From contig CP092871.1 of assembly GCA_030710605.1 (NCBI GenBank), forward strand, positions 68,964,377 through 69,028,376: DNA of 64,000 nt. Direction: 5' to 3'. How positions within the stretch are numbered: position 1 is the stretch's first letter; the number at the start of each line of letters is the position of its first letter. Below are positions 1 to 12,120 of this stretch, piece after piece. The notes beneath the pieces were generated by a model. The model made no database searches. It saw only the letters and a list, made by a program, of their open reading frames with translations, and was not told the origin of the DNA. The position numbers and the translations under genes were made by a program. The stretch comes from Cordylochernes scorpioides. Lineage: Eukaryota; Arthropoda; Arachnida; Pseudoscorpiones; Chernetidae.

Positions 1-1730
1 TAAATGTTAACAGACGATTTCTACCCATATTTATTTTCAGAAGAAACTCGAGATAATCGTTACTATTTTTAAAATGAATTTAATATGTAAAATGATATTT
101 ATCTTAATTTTTCAGTTAATCAATATTTTAGAAAAAATATTGAGCGCTCTTTCAATAAAGAGTTACCTTCACTAAAAGTAATATTTCATAGAGTATCGTA
201 TGATTGTTTGTGTTGCAATACATTTATGCTATAATTTTTTAGATATCCCATATTTTAAGCTTAATTCGTTTATATCATAACATTATAATAGAAAATAGAA
301 TCGATAATATATATGTCGATGTAATAAAATATGAATGTAATATATAAAATGTAGAATATGACCTATTTTATATAAGCAAAATAGACAATATTTATTTTAC
401 TCAACTATTCTTGCTTAGCCACAATCCCTACACTAAAAAAATAAAGGGCTCTATCTAAAAAATAATTATTCAAAATAGAAAGCTGCCAATTAAGTAGTTC
501 CATTGTGCAAATTTCCACACGGACGATTAAAATACCCAGACCAACAGGTTTGACTAGATCGCAAGCTGATATTTAAAGGACGTTGAATTTTTTGTTGATT
601 CTAAACTATTTCAAAAAAGGGTCAATCGATATGAAAAGGGCTAAAATATCTACGAAAATACAAAAATATCTACCCAAATATTGGAGTTATTTCTTCAATA
701 TACAAAGATCAATTTTAAACAATCATAGTCACGAGGTATAAGCATTAACAAGGCGATTCTATTACATTTAATATTCAATATATGTAAATATAGTTCTAAA
801 CGTACTAGAAGCTTTTATGTGCATAGTTTCTTAAACACCCTTATCTTTTATCCCTTTATAGATGCAGACTATATAAAACTATTAACTTAATGTAATCACG
901 GATATGACATGATTTACGACGATATACGATTCTTATCATTGCTATATAAGGTCTGTAGAAATAGTAATTGTAAAAGATGTAACGTTATAAAAATTAGATT
1001 TAATTGTCAAGCCATGACCAATCTTTAGAATTATCCCCAATATCATAGATAATCAAATATGGACAATATGAGATGTTTTTAGGTGATATAATTGAAAATT
1101 TTCACTGATTTCCAAAATAAATAGCTCATTTCAGATTTATTTGTGCATTGACATCAGAATATAGCCGTATTTAACCCAGCTTTCCTTAGAAAGATAGGTC
1201 AAAAGTTAATCAAGTTTTAAAAAGAGAGTAGAAAATGCAGTTAACAAAAAAAAACTTTCTCAAATTTGTTTTTCATGTGTGTGTTTTCAACCCTTCAGTC
1301 ATAATCATTTTAAAAATGAATAAATTTTAAAGTATTTAAATCATATATAGAATGCAAGACGCCGTTTCTTTCTCTAATAACAGATAAACGGACTATTTTC
1401 GTATCTAAAGGCTACGCTTGATTGTTACAAAACGAAATTAAAGATAAAATATAGTTACGCTCTAGTAGTCTCGTTGATTTTTGCCTTTTGCTTTTTTACA
1501 ATCTTCTACACGGCTTATGGCACATTGATTTCAAAAACGATGGTGACCTTCATCATGAACAAAAGTAATTTGTCCGACTGCTTTCTTTTTCATGGCTTGA
1601 TGATTAAAAAGACAAAATCTTCTGATGCGAATCTAGAACGAGACTTTTGGTATGCCCTGTTGATTTCTTTTATGACCTATTTTCTTCTCAGGTCTACTAG
1701 GGCAATTAAATATGGAGTTTCACTTGCATT
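1..1730. other. AT-rich stretch without a recognisable gene
   Basis: This is very AT-rich sequence with stop codons in all frames. The longest open frame (about 1474-1797, plus) begins at TTG, has no recognisable domain and runs into the MITE at 1750, so I do not call it a gene. I see no RNA gene here. Confidence 0.6.
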
Positions 1731-1754
1731 AAATTACATAATTATTTATTTAAT

Positions 1755-1862
1755 TAAAAAGGCATATATTGTATCAAAATATTATTTATTTTATTAATAT
1801 TGGTATTAATGGTAATTAATTGGTATTATTGATTTTGATCCAATATATGCCTTTTTTAATTA
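1755..1862. mobile_element. MITE-like hairpin repeat, family 1
   Basis: Inverted ends are visible: TTAATTAAAAAGGCATATAT on the left and its near complement (ATATATGCCTTTTTTAATTAA-like) on the right, separated by AT-rich sequence. Related ends occur at 2705-2800, 54957-55050 and 61490-61605, several with the internal hairpin GGTTGGCGTTCAGCCAAC. No coding capacity, so a non-autonomous DNA element is the simplest reading. The autonomous partner is not in the window. Confidence 0.55.
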
Positions 1863-2191
1863 AAGATTTATTTATGGATTGCTCTATTTTCATTATAATT
1901 AGTTATTTTGTTGTATTAATTGTGGATAATTCGAAACATAAGAGAGTACATTAAAAACTTGAATAAATACTTTTTGAAAAATTTATTTAAATGAGATAAA
2001 GAAATTCTTTACCATTTTAAAGATTTGTGATTTTATAGATATTAATACAATGGACATTTATATTCTCAAATGTTGATTATTAATGTATATAAACTAAATA
2101 ATTTATATAAAAGCCTAGCAGAATAACCAAGACAAGTTTCAAATCAAGTGTATTTTACCTGAGAGTATATGTATAAAATATAATTCTTATA

Positions 2192-2370
2192 CAGTAAAAC
2201 CTCCCTGTAAAGGACAACACCTAATTGCAGAGCCAAAGTGTCTTTTAGGGAGTGGTGTCCTCTTACCAGAGAGTTTCTAAATAGTAAAAAATGGTAATTT
2301 TGCAAATGAAAACTGTATTTTGTAGAGAGGTGTCCTCTAGCGCGAGTGTCCTCTCATGGAGGTTCTACTG
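2192..2370. mobile_element. Tigger/pogo-like MITE, copy 1
   Basis: About 179 bp with terminal inverted repeats starting CAGTAAAACCTCC and ending GGAGGTTCTACTG, flanked on both sides by TA. The CAGT...ACCTC start and TA target duplication fit the pogo/Tigger branch of Tc1-mariner. Other copies lie at 14589-14766 (full) and 16383-16523 (truncated). Confidence 0.7.
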
Positions 2371-2704
2371 TATATATAAATTGGCTTCGACTGTGTTTTT
2401 CTGGAGTGAATATTCATTGAAAGAATCCCTTTTTCAGATCATCAAAAGATATGCAGCAATATAGTCATTATAATTTTCTGACTAAAATTATGTTTAGTAT
2501 GAAATTTTTATGGTTAAAATATGACAAATACTTCTTCTAGATTTAACTCTATATCCTGCTAAAATATATCAGACTGATTAGTTAAATATAGAACAAAACC
2601 AAATGAAGGGCGTTAATAAATATATATATACGTTGATACTCATATATATATTATATTTTAATATAAAATATTTTATATTTAATATACAAACATGTAATGG
2701 CTCG

Positions 2705-2800
2705 ATAAAGGTTGGCGTTCAGCCAACCGAAATATTGGCAATACATATTTTATTCAATCCAATATATGTCTTTTTATTATCTAATATATTATATATAAAA
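2705..2800. mobile_element. MITE-like repeat, family 1 fragment
   Basis: Contains the hairpin GGTTGGCGTTCAGCCAACC and an end resembling the right terminus of the repeat at 1755-1862. The overlapping 71-codon frame (2603-2818) is low-complexity and is not called as a gene. Confidence 0.4.
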
Positions 2801-3141
2801 GGGTTGTTGAGAAAATAACTTTTTTTGAGTTTAATATTATTTATATAGTGAATAATTTTTATAATTTATGGTGTTGGTATTATTATTATGTGTTGGTTAA
2901 TGTTTTGTGATAATATATAGTGTTTATAAAATCTATATTTGTAGCTGAATATTAACTTCATTGATTTCAAACATTAAAAATCTTTTTTTTTTAAACGATA
3001 ATAAGTATAATATGTGCAGAAATGTAATATATATTAAATAAACATCGATTATATAAATATCAAAATAAAATTTAAATAAAAAATATTTTGTGTGTTTTAT
3101 AAATAAATAAATATTAATTTAAATAGATAAATAAATCACAG

Positions 3142-3279
3142 ATGCGGCGAATGTCGTCTGCACCGATTTCTACGCCATGTATTGCAGTGGTGCCAGTTGT
3201 GAAACACAACAGGTTCCGCTACACTGACCTCCATGATTCCAGTTATAAAGAGTGGCCCGAGTCACTATGTGAATTTTAA
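3142..3279 (+). CDS. candidate terminal coding exon, unknown product
   Basis: A 138-nt island, far richer in GC than its flanks, starts right after an acceptor-like AAATCACAG and holds a frame of 45 codons that ends with TAA exactly where the sequence turns AT-rich again. The frame begins MRRMSSAPISTPC and ends WPESLCEF. The exact match of frame end and island end suggests coding. Against it: the acceptor lacks a strong pyrimidine tract, other frames are partly open too, and no partner exon was identified. Function unknown. Confidence 0.3.
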   Translation: MRRMSSAPISTPCIAVVPVVKHNRFRYTDLHDSSYKEWPESLCEF

Positions 3280-4010
3280 ACATCATTTTTTTATATGGAA
3301 AATCCACCATAAAATTTCGCGCTAGATATTTTAAAATAAATATTCACAGATTTCTATCTCTTTCATAACGATTTAAAAACGAATACGTTTTTCTTAACTT
3401 TTCTATATAATAAATAAAAATGAAAGTCAAAATGAAAGTGGAAATTTTCCCATAGCTGTTAAGGAATAAGGAATAAGAAAGAGTCAAATGCCTAAAAATT
3501 CAGAAATTAGAAGAAGCATGACAAATAATCCTGAAATTTTCATTTAACCACAAATTTCTATCAGAATACAGAAGAGAAAAATGCGATGGACAGTAAGAGA
3601 GAAGCATGTAAATATGTAATATATATTTCAATATGTATATATGATGAAGGGAGAGAGATTATCTGTAAATATAATAATATAGGTTGCTCTTTGTGAGTAG
3701 CGCTTTATCAAGTCAAAATGAAATAGAATTGTCTTATTATTAGAAACGCAATTTGTGATATTAATACTAAAATATCAAACAAACATAGCTATTTCTGGAA
3801 AAAGAATACTTTTTATGACTAAATATGCTCCAAAACTCAATCTAATGGATTCGGGTCGGTGCTAAGCTAAAACACTAACGTTGATAAATTCAGAACGTCT
3901 TATCTGAAAACCATGGTTTTTGGAGTATGATCCATAACAATTCAGTAAATCCAGGGCAATATGTGATCCCTAATTTCTACCCATTTCTATTCGTTTTTAT
4001 GTACTCCTGT
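3280..4010. other. intergenic, no gene seen
   Basis: AT-rich sequence with no long frame, RNA gene or clear repeat. Confidence 0.5.
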
Positions 4011-4900
4011 AGACAATTAAAATAATTTTATTGACATCTTGTCAAAACATGCAAAGTGCACAGTCTGTACTATTTAAAAAGATAATATGCATTATATACA
4101 CTATGTACAATGTACATGGCGCCTCTGCCATCACTGCAGAGTTTGAATAAAAATCTCCAGCAGGTCTCCAGCGACACCACGTATTTCACGATCTACGAAG
4201 AATACGCAGATCGCGTACTTCGCCGTTGAGGAGAAGGTGATGGCGTGGTCCTCGAGACCAACTTGAAGGCCAACTGTAGAAGGGCAGAAACACCCGAAAG
4301 CTTGAGATTTCGTTAATAAAAGGAAAAGAAACTAATCTCAAGAGACCTGTTACAATATTTAATTTGTATCTAAGAGTTTTAAATCAATTCACAGTTTCTA
4401 TCAGTCAAGCAATTCACCAATCTGGTAGATTAAAGAAAAGGTAGATATGAGCTAGTCTACATGATGTATTCAGTTAGCGTCAAGGTTATCACATGATCAA
4501 CCTTCATGAATCAAGATAAAGAAATGCTCGAGGTCGTAGATATTTTATTGGGAACAATTGATTCGGTCTCTTGCTTCAACGTCTCACATTGGATGTCGAC
4601 ATTTAGACGTGCTGTTCGATTGAATCCTAACATTTGGGAAATACAATACGAAAAAATAGGCAATTACTTTATAATAGGAAACATGTAGTTCCACGCTGAC
4701 GAGCGCCAACAGCGCTAATTGCATTCGTGGATGGCTTTTCTTGATTTATCAAGAAATTGGGTTGGACAAATATCAGGGAACAGGCTAAACCAATGTTTAG
4801 TTGATTCCTGTTTCACTAGATGGCGCTCTGCCATCTAAAAAGTACATATGCTCCTGGTCAGGATATGCCTTCTTTGTTTTTAATATCAACACCTGACCTT
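4011..4900 (+). pseudogene. degenerate Penelope-like element (PLE) fragment
   Basis: The block at 4015-4140 recurs at 10545-10690 next to recognisable PLE reverse transcriptase sequence, so it is probably PLE-derived. It contains a GC-rich piece (4150-4265), a GAAAGCTTGAGA tail motif also found near 25580, and a decayed hammerhead core at 4691-4730 followed by TTTTCTTGATTTATCAAG, the PLE tail motif of this window. A 60-codon frame (4506-4688) lies inside and has no recognisable domain. No functional protein is left. Confidence 0.45.
4691..4730 (+). ncRNA. decayed hammerhead ribozyme motif (PLE-type 1)
   Basis: CCACG, then CTGACGA, then a GCGC-CAACA-GCGC stem-loop II, with CGTGG downstream to pair as stem I. 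The GAAA box has changed to TAAT, so self-cleavage is not expected. It is the only type-1 copy on the plus strand. Confidence 0.45.
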
Positions 4901-5240
4901 TTTCTTTTTTCTATTATTTTTTAACACGTAGTTAATAAATTTATCTCTTATTACCCAAGTCTTATTTCTAAAGAAATATCAACATGAAAACCATAACTAA
5001 CTTGAATATAAAATTACTTGGATTCTGAGCTGCCTGGAATATAGGAGCTCCTCTATGCTTCCTTTCTTCCTGCGGTGATTCTGAATAAGACCGGTGGTCT
5101 TAATAAAGCTGTGTGTGTAAATAAAAGCGGCTAACAAAAAATCACTGATATTTTTAAATTTTCTATATTCTTTTATTTTAATATGCGATTATAGAGCGCC
5201 GTCTGTAGGAAGGATTCGAAACTAACGCGATTTTTAAAAA

Positions 5241-5438
5241 TTAAAACAATTTTTCGTCTTCTAGAACAGTCTGGTAGAATAAACAGGCGAAACCGCTATG
5301 TGGGTTTACCATAATGATCCAAGCCCCTCCCAATATTTTCCATCGATGTATGAAACAATAGGATGTTGCTTGGTTTGAAAAAAAAAAGGAAAGGAAAGAA
5401 AGGAAAGAATCGCGTTCATTCTTTGTGCTTATTTGCAT
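5241..5438 (-). pseudogene. fragment of a repeated element with conserved NPPSGFA-like frame
   Basis: The minus frame reads ...WKILGG...VNPHSGFACLFYQT. The same peptide pattern (G..SSV.NP.SGFA.LI..T) appears in the elements near 11340-11435, 15340-15430 and 53455-53535. At 52240 only the nucleotide similarity is retained. The repetition at nucleotide level makes this a transposable-element fragment, probably linked to the PLE at 10.5-12.2 kb. No complete gene. Confidence 0.35.
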
Positions 5439-5699
5439 ATTTCCAGCGACCTCTGCGACGTTCGGTCAGCCATGTCCAGCTGCTATTTGCATAACTATCC
5501 ATGAAGAAGATAGGCGTCGAAGTGCAGCAAATTAGCCAGAGTTATTTCTCTCAAAAGAAAGAGTTCCAAAAATAGGCTAGAGGGGGAAGAACAAATATCC
5601 GGGTTGGCACCTTGGGAAGGAAGAAATTCTTAAAGTTATCTTTTGTTCTTCTTGACTTTTTGAAAGCCAATTTTGAAATCAGCGCACATCTCACAATTT

Positions 5700-6003
5700 T
5701 TTCTATTATCCCTAGTACACGCAGTACTGGCCAAGATAATCATGGTGGGTAGAAGTTGGCGACTGCTTTTACTGTAAGTACACCACATGTCTACACATGT
5801 GTAAAACAGTTCGACTTTGACACTTACAAATGTGCCATAGCCCCGTTTAGTTACTTACACTTGCTGGTGGGGTTGGACTTTTTCAAGAATTGGGGGCCAT
5901 TGGAGCATTCTTTTTTAATTAGAAAAAAGTGTCCCATGCGGGATTCGATCCTGGGTCGTAGCGGTTGAAAACCAACGGGTTTGACCACCCTTCCACCGAC
6001 CCT
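5700..6003 (-). mobile_element. tRNA-derived SINE, family A, copy 1
   Basis: Read on the minus strand, the 5' end has a tRNA-like box (GGATCGAATCCCGCATGGG), followed by a unique body that recurs at 50424-50740, 54203-54503 and, interrupted, 54763-55340. The body includes an ACATGTGTAGACATGTGG palindrome and ends near CGTGTACTAGGGATAA. No coding capacity. Confidence 0.65.
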
Positions 6004-6009
6004 CTGTAT

Positions 6010-7230
6010 ATTACAATTTTTTTTTTTTTACTTATCCTTGTATATTACAATAAAAATGTTAATATAATTTATAATTTATATTGCTAATACCAAAGTCTAT
6101 AAATTCCTGGAATACAGATGTCCCACAAATACCATCAGCCGTTTCAAAATTCCATAGGAAGGCATTATCTTCACCAGGATTTGGTGTTCTAAAGAAGTCC
6201 TGTATTCCTGTAGTGTACGTTCGAACGTTTCCTCTAACTCTAACGGTCCATCGAATGTTTTCCCGCGGGAGAAGACAGCCTGAAACTTACCTATATAGGC
6301 CATTATGGTAAATATAATACTCTTGGTTTCTTTTTTTTTAGAACGGCACCTATTAAAGCTATTTTGAACTAGAACTGTTTTATAGAGAGAGAACATTGGA
6401 AAAATTGAAAAGAAATCCACATATTTCCTCAAATTTTATTAGTACGATATATAAAAAGAGATTTTTTAAAATAAAATAAATAAAGCTCAGGGCAAAGTTT
6501 CTTGTATAACTTTTATTTTCTCAAGTTGTCGAACTTGTCCTTCGACTTGAATCACATTAACTAAACTAAAAGATCGATATGAAGGATATATATTTACATA
6601 TACACACAAATTCTCATTATTATTTACATATTTTAAAACTATACATATGATTCTTAAAATTAAAGATACTTCGGCCAACGGATATAATAAAAAGATTTAC
6701 AAGCCGAAATATCTTTAATGTTAAGAATTATGAATGCCGACCAGATAGCCTCTATCTTTACGATATATATATGATATTAAGAGAAAGATCTATTACAAAA
6801 TTAAATGAGAATTTTTCAATACTAAAGAAAAATTCTCACAATTAACGACAACCTAAACGATACTTGGAATTTAATGATCCATTACCAGGATTTATATATC
6901 TGTCCAGATAAATGGCATTCCCAAGAATGTAATAAAAAAGTTAAGAAAATGTACTTTCATGAGAGAAGAGATAAAAAGCAACCATTTTCCGATATCCATC
7001 TGTAAAATAACCTTACGTAGGTATTCAATCAACAGAAGAAAGTAAATGTTTGTTAGATTAGATACAGACGATGTTTCTAAATGGCCATCTAAAGAAGAGC
7101 GGCCCTCCAAGAGATAAGAGAAAGAGCAGCGTCAGCAGGAGAGAGATGGGGGGATGGGAGAAGAATGCATTTGCCGATATGGCTGATAATCCCCCTGTGT
7201 GGCGGTCTTCAAAGTGAGCGCAAGTTAAGA
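6010..7230. other. intergenic, AT-rich, small repeat scraps
   Basis: No gene recognised. A scrap near 6660-6760 matches the PLE type-2 tail vocabulary (CTTCGGCCAA and CGACCAG...GCCTCTATCTTTACG). Overlapping 63-111 codon frames on both strands at 6081-7110 have no domain and no supporting signals. Confidence 0.4.
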
Positions 7231-7236
7231 AGAAAA

Positions 7237-7890
7237 CTTCACAAAACCTTCATTAAGCTCTTACTCGCTAAATATCTGTTGTAACAACCTTTCAAAAACT
7301 ATTCTTTAAGAATGCAAACTCAGAATTGAAAGACAATTTGCATTCTTTTTGCTAAATATCTATCTGCGTGTCGGCTTCTTTAGATAATATCAGCAGAAAC
7401 TTCACAAAACTCTTATTAAACTCTTTCTCCTTAAATATCTGTTGTAACAACCTTTCAACAACTACCCTTTAAGAATGGAAAACTTAGAATGGAAAGACAA
7501 TAAGCATTATTTGCTAAATATCCATCTACATGTCGGCTTCTTTAGATAATACAATATCAGCAGAAAACTTCACAAAACACTCGTTAAACTCTTTCTCGCT
7601 AAATATCAGTTGTAACAACCATTTGACAATTATCCTTTAAGAATTCAAACTCAGAATTGAAAGACAATTTTCATTCTTTGCTAAATATTTATCTGTGTGT
7701 CGGCTTCTTTAGATAATACAATATCAGCAGAAAACTTCACAAAACCCTCATTAAGCTATTTCTCCATAAATATCTGTTATAACAACCATTTGACAACTAT
7801 CCTTTAAGAATGCAAACTCAGAATTGAAAGACAATAATCATTCTTTGCTAAATATCTATCTACATGTCGGCTTCTTTAGATAATATCAGC
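7237..7890. repeat. tandem repeat, about 165 bp x 4
   Basis: Four diverged units, each beginning AACTTCACAAAA and containing TGTTGTAACAACC, AATTGAAAGACAA and TGTCGGCTTCTTTAGATAA. Unit starts are near 7237, 7400, 7568 and 7735, so the periods are 163-168 bp. No coding frame. Satellite-like. Confidence 0.8.
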
Positions 7891-8359
7891 AGAAAAGAAA
7901 CGTCCACAATACCGAAAGGAGATTTGAAAAATAATTTTTAAAATGATATCTAAATATAATTATTTTTCTAAAGGAAATGTGTTACTAAGCCATTATGCAT
8001 GAAGAAAAACAAAAAAGATAAAATACAACGAACTCCACTCAAAATTACAAAATACCCATCATCTGTATGAAGCTTCATTAGAAGAAAACACTTCTATATG
8101 AAATGCAACATTGAAAGATGCCACTTTGTTCACACACAAATGAATACCAAAAGATGACGGTGCATCATTAGCAGTTATATAAAAAGAAAGATTAAAAAAC
8201 GAACTAAATGATCCAATCATCATACTACAAAATGTATAGCGACTGTATAGCATGAGAGAACGTACTTTGGGGAAATAAAAACACTGCATTGATACCTTTA
8301 ATTAGCCATTATAAAAATAGTTTTTAAAAAATTGAACGAAAAACAAAAAAAGTTTGAAA

Positions 8360-8905
8360 TCTCTAAAAAGTGTATTGCAGCTCTCCAGCAGAACGCACGG
8401 TTAGTAAGATAAAAAAAAAAAAAAACAATTTGAAGAGATAACCGATACATTTCTATTTTAGCACAACATACTAGTAATAAACTAAACAGAAATCCCGCAA
8501 ACTAAAATTCTCCAAAAACCTTTCTAACAAGTGGAAAGCGGCCTTACAGGAAAACGCATAAAACTCAGAAAAGAGGAACATCGCGCAATACCGTTATGCT
8601 GCCTTTTAAAGCGGATAATCGGTACACTAAATGAGTAGGAAAACTAAATCAGAATCATATAAAGTAAAATGATATAAAATTTTCTCAGAAAAAGTAGAAA
8701 GCGGCCTTTCAAAAAAAAAAAAAAAAGAAAAAGAAAACGCATTATAATCAGAAAAGAGGAACACCGCATAAAACCGTTATATTGCCGTCCAAAAATGATA
8801 ATCAGCACACTACAAAAAGTAAGAAAACAAAAATCAGAAAACTATGCTAGAATCATACAGAGTAAAATACTTTAGTTAAAAAAAGTGTATTGCGGCCCCC
8901 CAAGA
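8360..8905. repeat. degenerate tandem repeat, about 170-200 bp
   Basis: Recurring phrases such as GTGTATTGC, GAAAGCGGCC, TCAGAAAAGAGGAAC and GAATCATA recur at roughly 170-200 bp, with poly(A) runs between them. It leads directly into the GC-rich island at 8920-9070. Confidence 0.5.
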
Positions 8906-8917
8906 GATAACACTTAC

Positions 8918-8987
8918 CGTTTGTCACTAAGAAGGCCGCACATAGCACCACCACGCCGACGGGCCACGCTGCCCCGGCACCGTACAT
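8918..8987 (-). CDS. candidate first coding exon with signal peptide
   Basis: Read on the minus strand, a GC-rich island holds an ATG (8987, with A at -3) followed by 23 codons, MYGAGAAWPV then a hydrophobic run GVVVLCAAFLVTN. It stops at a consensus splice donor G|GTAAGTG (intron starts at 8917), phase 1. The hydrophobic core and small residues look like a secretion signal. The island contrasts sharply with the AT-rich flanks, as expected of a host exon with GC-rich 5' UTR (to about 9080). No second exon was identified downstream. Alternative: chance ORF in a GC-rich repeat. Confidence 0.4.
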
Positions 8988-9479
8988 CCTCGCTGCACTC
9001 CGCTCCACTTGTGACGGCGGCCTTAGAGGTGGCGCTCCACTCGCTCCCTCACAATGTGCCACTTTTACCTCGCTCTGTGACAGCAAAACTTACAATATAC
9101 ATAGTTAGAGAGATAGTTAAACTATACACAAAACACATTATTCCAGAATATATAGATAATTAGAGTAAAAGAAAGAAACAAATGATACAAAGATGATTTT
9201 ATTGATAATTCATAAATAACAAAATTTTAGTTATTATGGTATCAATGTTTATCTCTTTTTACTCCATTTTAATATAAATTTACCGCTTTATAGAGTTATA
9301 TATCTTTTTTGTATATATAAATATATATAATCGTGATCCGCAACTTCCTATAATGAGATTTGCATATCTGTTTAGTACTCAGTATGTAAATATGATTGCA
9401 ATAAATAGTGCGTGTGTTTTTGGAACAAAATATTGGTCAAATTCAAATAATCTAGGTAAAGTTAATAACCCAAGAAAGG

Positions 9480-9970
9480 CGCCCCATTACAACTCCATTA
9501 TGAATTCTTCTCTTTATGAGACCTGAGGGAGGTTACGCTCGAAACCTTACTTTGCTGTATATTGAAAATTCAAACAATTTTATTGATTCTTCTAATTAAT
9601 TGTTACATAAAAAATAAGATCAAATAAAGGATAATATATAATAAAGAGTAAATAAAAGATAGATAAAATGTAGATAAATATTTACAGTTGTGTATGTGTA
9701 CAAATTTCTTCAGCAAGGAAGACTTCCCCAACTTGAGAGAGTCCCCCTCCAGACAAGGTATTCTTGAACACTCCTCAGTTCCACACCGAGGAAGAACCTA
9801 TAGATGTGTGACTTGGCAGACGCCAGGATGGCCAAGGCGTCAAGTGCTTTGCTGTAAAGAATTTCAGCAACAAGAAAATCTTATTTGCATAGTTTCGTCA
9901 CCAAGAATAAACTTCCTATACAGAGATTCTATAATTCGACAGTCTAATACAATACAAGCGACTTGGTAGG
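9480..9970 (+). repeat. dispersed repeat, copy 1 (partner at 55370)
   Basis: From about 9680 the sequence CAGTTGTGTATGTGTACAAA and the following ~160 bp match 55470-55640 closely, and the upstream parts (ATTGATTCTTCTAATTAATTG and GGATAGATAAAATG) match too. The matching frame (MCMCTNFFSKEDFPNLRE...) is open in both but ends differently, so it is a mobile repeat, not a gene. A CTGAGGG...CTCGAAACCTTAC block at 9530-9560 resembles the hammerhead tails elsewhere. Confidence 0.55.
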
Positions 9971-10149
9971 TTAAACTGGAGAAACCACTGAGAGGGCTTA
10001 AAAGAGAGACTTTTACTTATTTTTCACGTTCAGCGATTCAAAGAAAATTATCTTGTATATTCAAAAATTCAGGTCATTTTCGATTCAGGATCTACAGAAT
10101 TTGACATCAAATCGTATTTAAGGATTTTTTGATTAATCAAGAAAAGTTA

Positions 10150-10193
10150 ACCCTGTACGCATTTCGGGCTGATTGACCTCATCAGGTGAGGTG
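10150..10193 (-). ncRNA. hammerhead ribozyme motif (PLE-type 1), diverged
   Basis: On the minus strand: CTGATGA, a GG..CAATCA..CC-like stem II, CGAAA, then TGCGTA with A at the cleavage position. Stem I is weak. The PLE tail phrase follows (GTTAACTTTTCTTGATTAATC). Confidence 0.45.
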
Positions 10194-10543
10194 CAAGCTG
10201 TACTTTAACGATCAAAAATTGTCTTTTGGACATCCTGAAAAAGAATGTAACGGATATAAGGCCGCAAGGTTGAGAAAACACCAAATACGCGAAAAATAGT
10301 ACAAAAGTGAAATTATACTGGGATCAGGAGATTTTTCACGTTGTATGTTCTGTCTTGCAATAACTCAATTCCTATAATTTTACAAAATGGTTATCTTCAA
10401 TTGTATTCAGAAAGTCCTATCACATTTAGTACTACCTATATTCAGTAGAAGCCATAGAGAAACTCACAAAAAGAGTGCCTAGAATTGTTGTATTCCTATA
10501 AAGAGATGAAGCACTATAGCAATCCTATTCGATTTCTTAGACA

Positions 10544-12120
10544 ATGGCAATTAAACTAATTTTATTCACATCTTGTCAATACATGCAAAAGTGCACAGTC
10601 TATTTTAAAAACATAATTATATATATGCATGATACTATGTACAATGAATATGGCGCCTCTGCCACCACTGCAGAGTTTGGTAGAGAATCGCCATTCAATT
10701 TCTTAGAAAAGAACATCCTGACATTGGTCTTCTACCTATCTAAACAGATGCTGCTTTCTTACACTACTGGAACCCTACCTGGCACACAGCTACTTCCATC
10801 ACCTACTTCAATAACTTAGACTACAGGTAAGACTTCCCCCATGGACAGTCCATCAGTTCTAGCTAATATCTACAGAGATCATATTGGTAGTTAATCACAA
10901 AGCCATTTGACAAATTAATTTAGATAGGATACATCGACGACGTATTTTACATCGTTGACTCTTCTGATATGTTCAATTCCTCCTACAGTATATAAACAAA
11001 CACTTTTCAAAATTGATAGTTAAAAGCGAATATATTATCTTGCCATTTCTTCACATCAAACTGACACGTATTCCAATGTTCACCGAAAGTATACGCACAC
11101 AGATACTTTCCTTAATCTCAATTCCTTTGGCTCTATTCACCATCATCAACCGCAGACCTCTCACAAAAGGAATCCATTCTCATTGCTCTACAATACAAAA
11201 TAGGAAGAATGAAAAATCTAAATATTAATTATAAGGTGATAACATGCCATCTATATATAATAAATGGAAACATCAAAAACACGAATTTTTCTTTTTAAAC
11301 ATAAAACAAACTTTTACTGTCCTTACTGCGATGAAAAAATATTGAGAGGGCTTGACTCATGAGTGGTGAACCCTCCCAGCGGCTTCGCCAATTTAATCTA
11401 CCAGACCGCTTATTAGAGCTCTAATACTGTATTGGACGATTCTTTTTTTATATGCTGCACTGAAGGGTAGAATCTTAGAAATGGTATTCAAGCAACTATG
11501 GACATAAGCTTTTAAGACAGCTAAATTAAATATAAATATTTGCATCGAGCAATACTCTTCCGTAAACAATAAGTACAAAGCCAGTTAGGTATAATTAATT
11601 ATAAGACCATAATGTGCCATCTATGTATAAGAAATGGGAGCATTAAAGCATGGATGTTTCTTTTTAAACATAAAACAAACTTCTACTGTCCTTACTGCGA
11701 CGAAAAGAAATCGTACACAAGGATTGGAGATTAATAATAATTACCAAATATAATTCATCAAGAAACCGTCTAACAAATCAAACGCCACAAGAGAACATTC
11801 CAAGACAAGTAGTCAAGTACATAGTTGTATCCTGATACAGTATAGAGAGATTGACGGAATATTCTACATGGCGTATTGATACATTAAAGAATCACCACAC
11901 AATTGAAAACACAACTTCGCTATCCAATCATTAGACTTTATCTACAACCTGAAAGTGAAAACGAATCTGGTCTATAAAATTCCTTGCAGTTCCTACCCAG
12001 TCATCTATACACAGAGTGGGCTATCTAGACCGATGTCTGTAGACCAGTTTTACAGACGCTACTGGAAGATCCGTTTGAGAAAGAATGAGGCAGCACAAAA
12101 CAACATTACAAACTAATATG
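10544..12120 (+). pseudogene. Penelope-like retroelement remnant (RT and GIY-YIG endonuclease)
   Basis: Several PLE-specific pieces lie in order on the plus strand, broken by stops and frameshifts. At about 10830-10890 there is KTSPMDSPSVLANIYRDH, matching the PLE RT box with the SP.LANIY core. At 10927-10989 there is GYIDDVFYIVDSSDMF, the catalytic YxDD box. At about 11040-11070 LPFLHIKLTR matches the post-RT box. At 11967-12113 LVYKIPCSSYPVIYTQSG begins a GIY-YIG endonuclease remnant ending in NITN and a stop. A block of about 250 bp (11337-11590) interrupts it between direct repeats of about 110 bp (11227-11336 and 11596-11705), which suggests an internal insertion or terminal-repeat junction. 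Not functional. Confidence 0.65.

Noticed and set aside
1474..1797. 107-codon plus frame with hydrophobic stretches
   Set aside because: Starts with TTG, AT-rich codons only, runs into a MITE, no domain.
4150..4275. GC-rich minus-strand frame (LEDHAITFSSTAKYAICVFF) after a pyrimidine-rich AG
   Set aside because: Tempting as a terminal exon, but its flanks match PLE sequence also present at 10.5 kb, so it is more likely element-derived.
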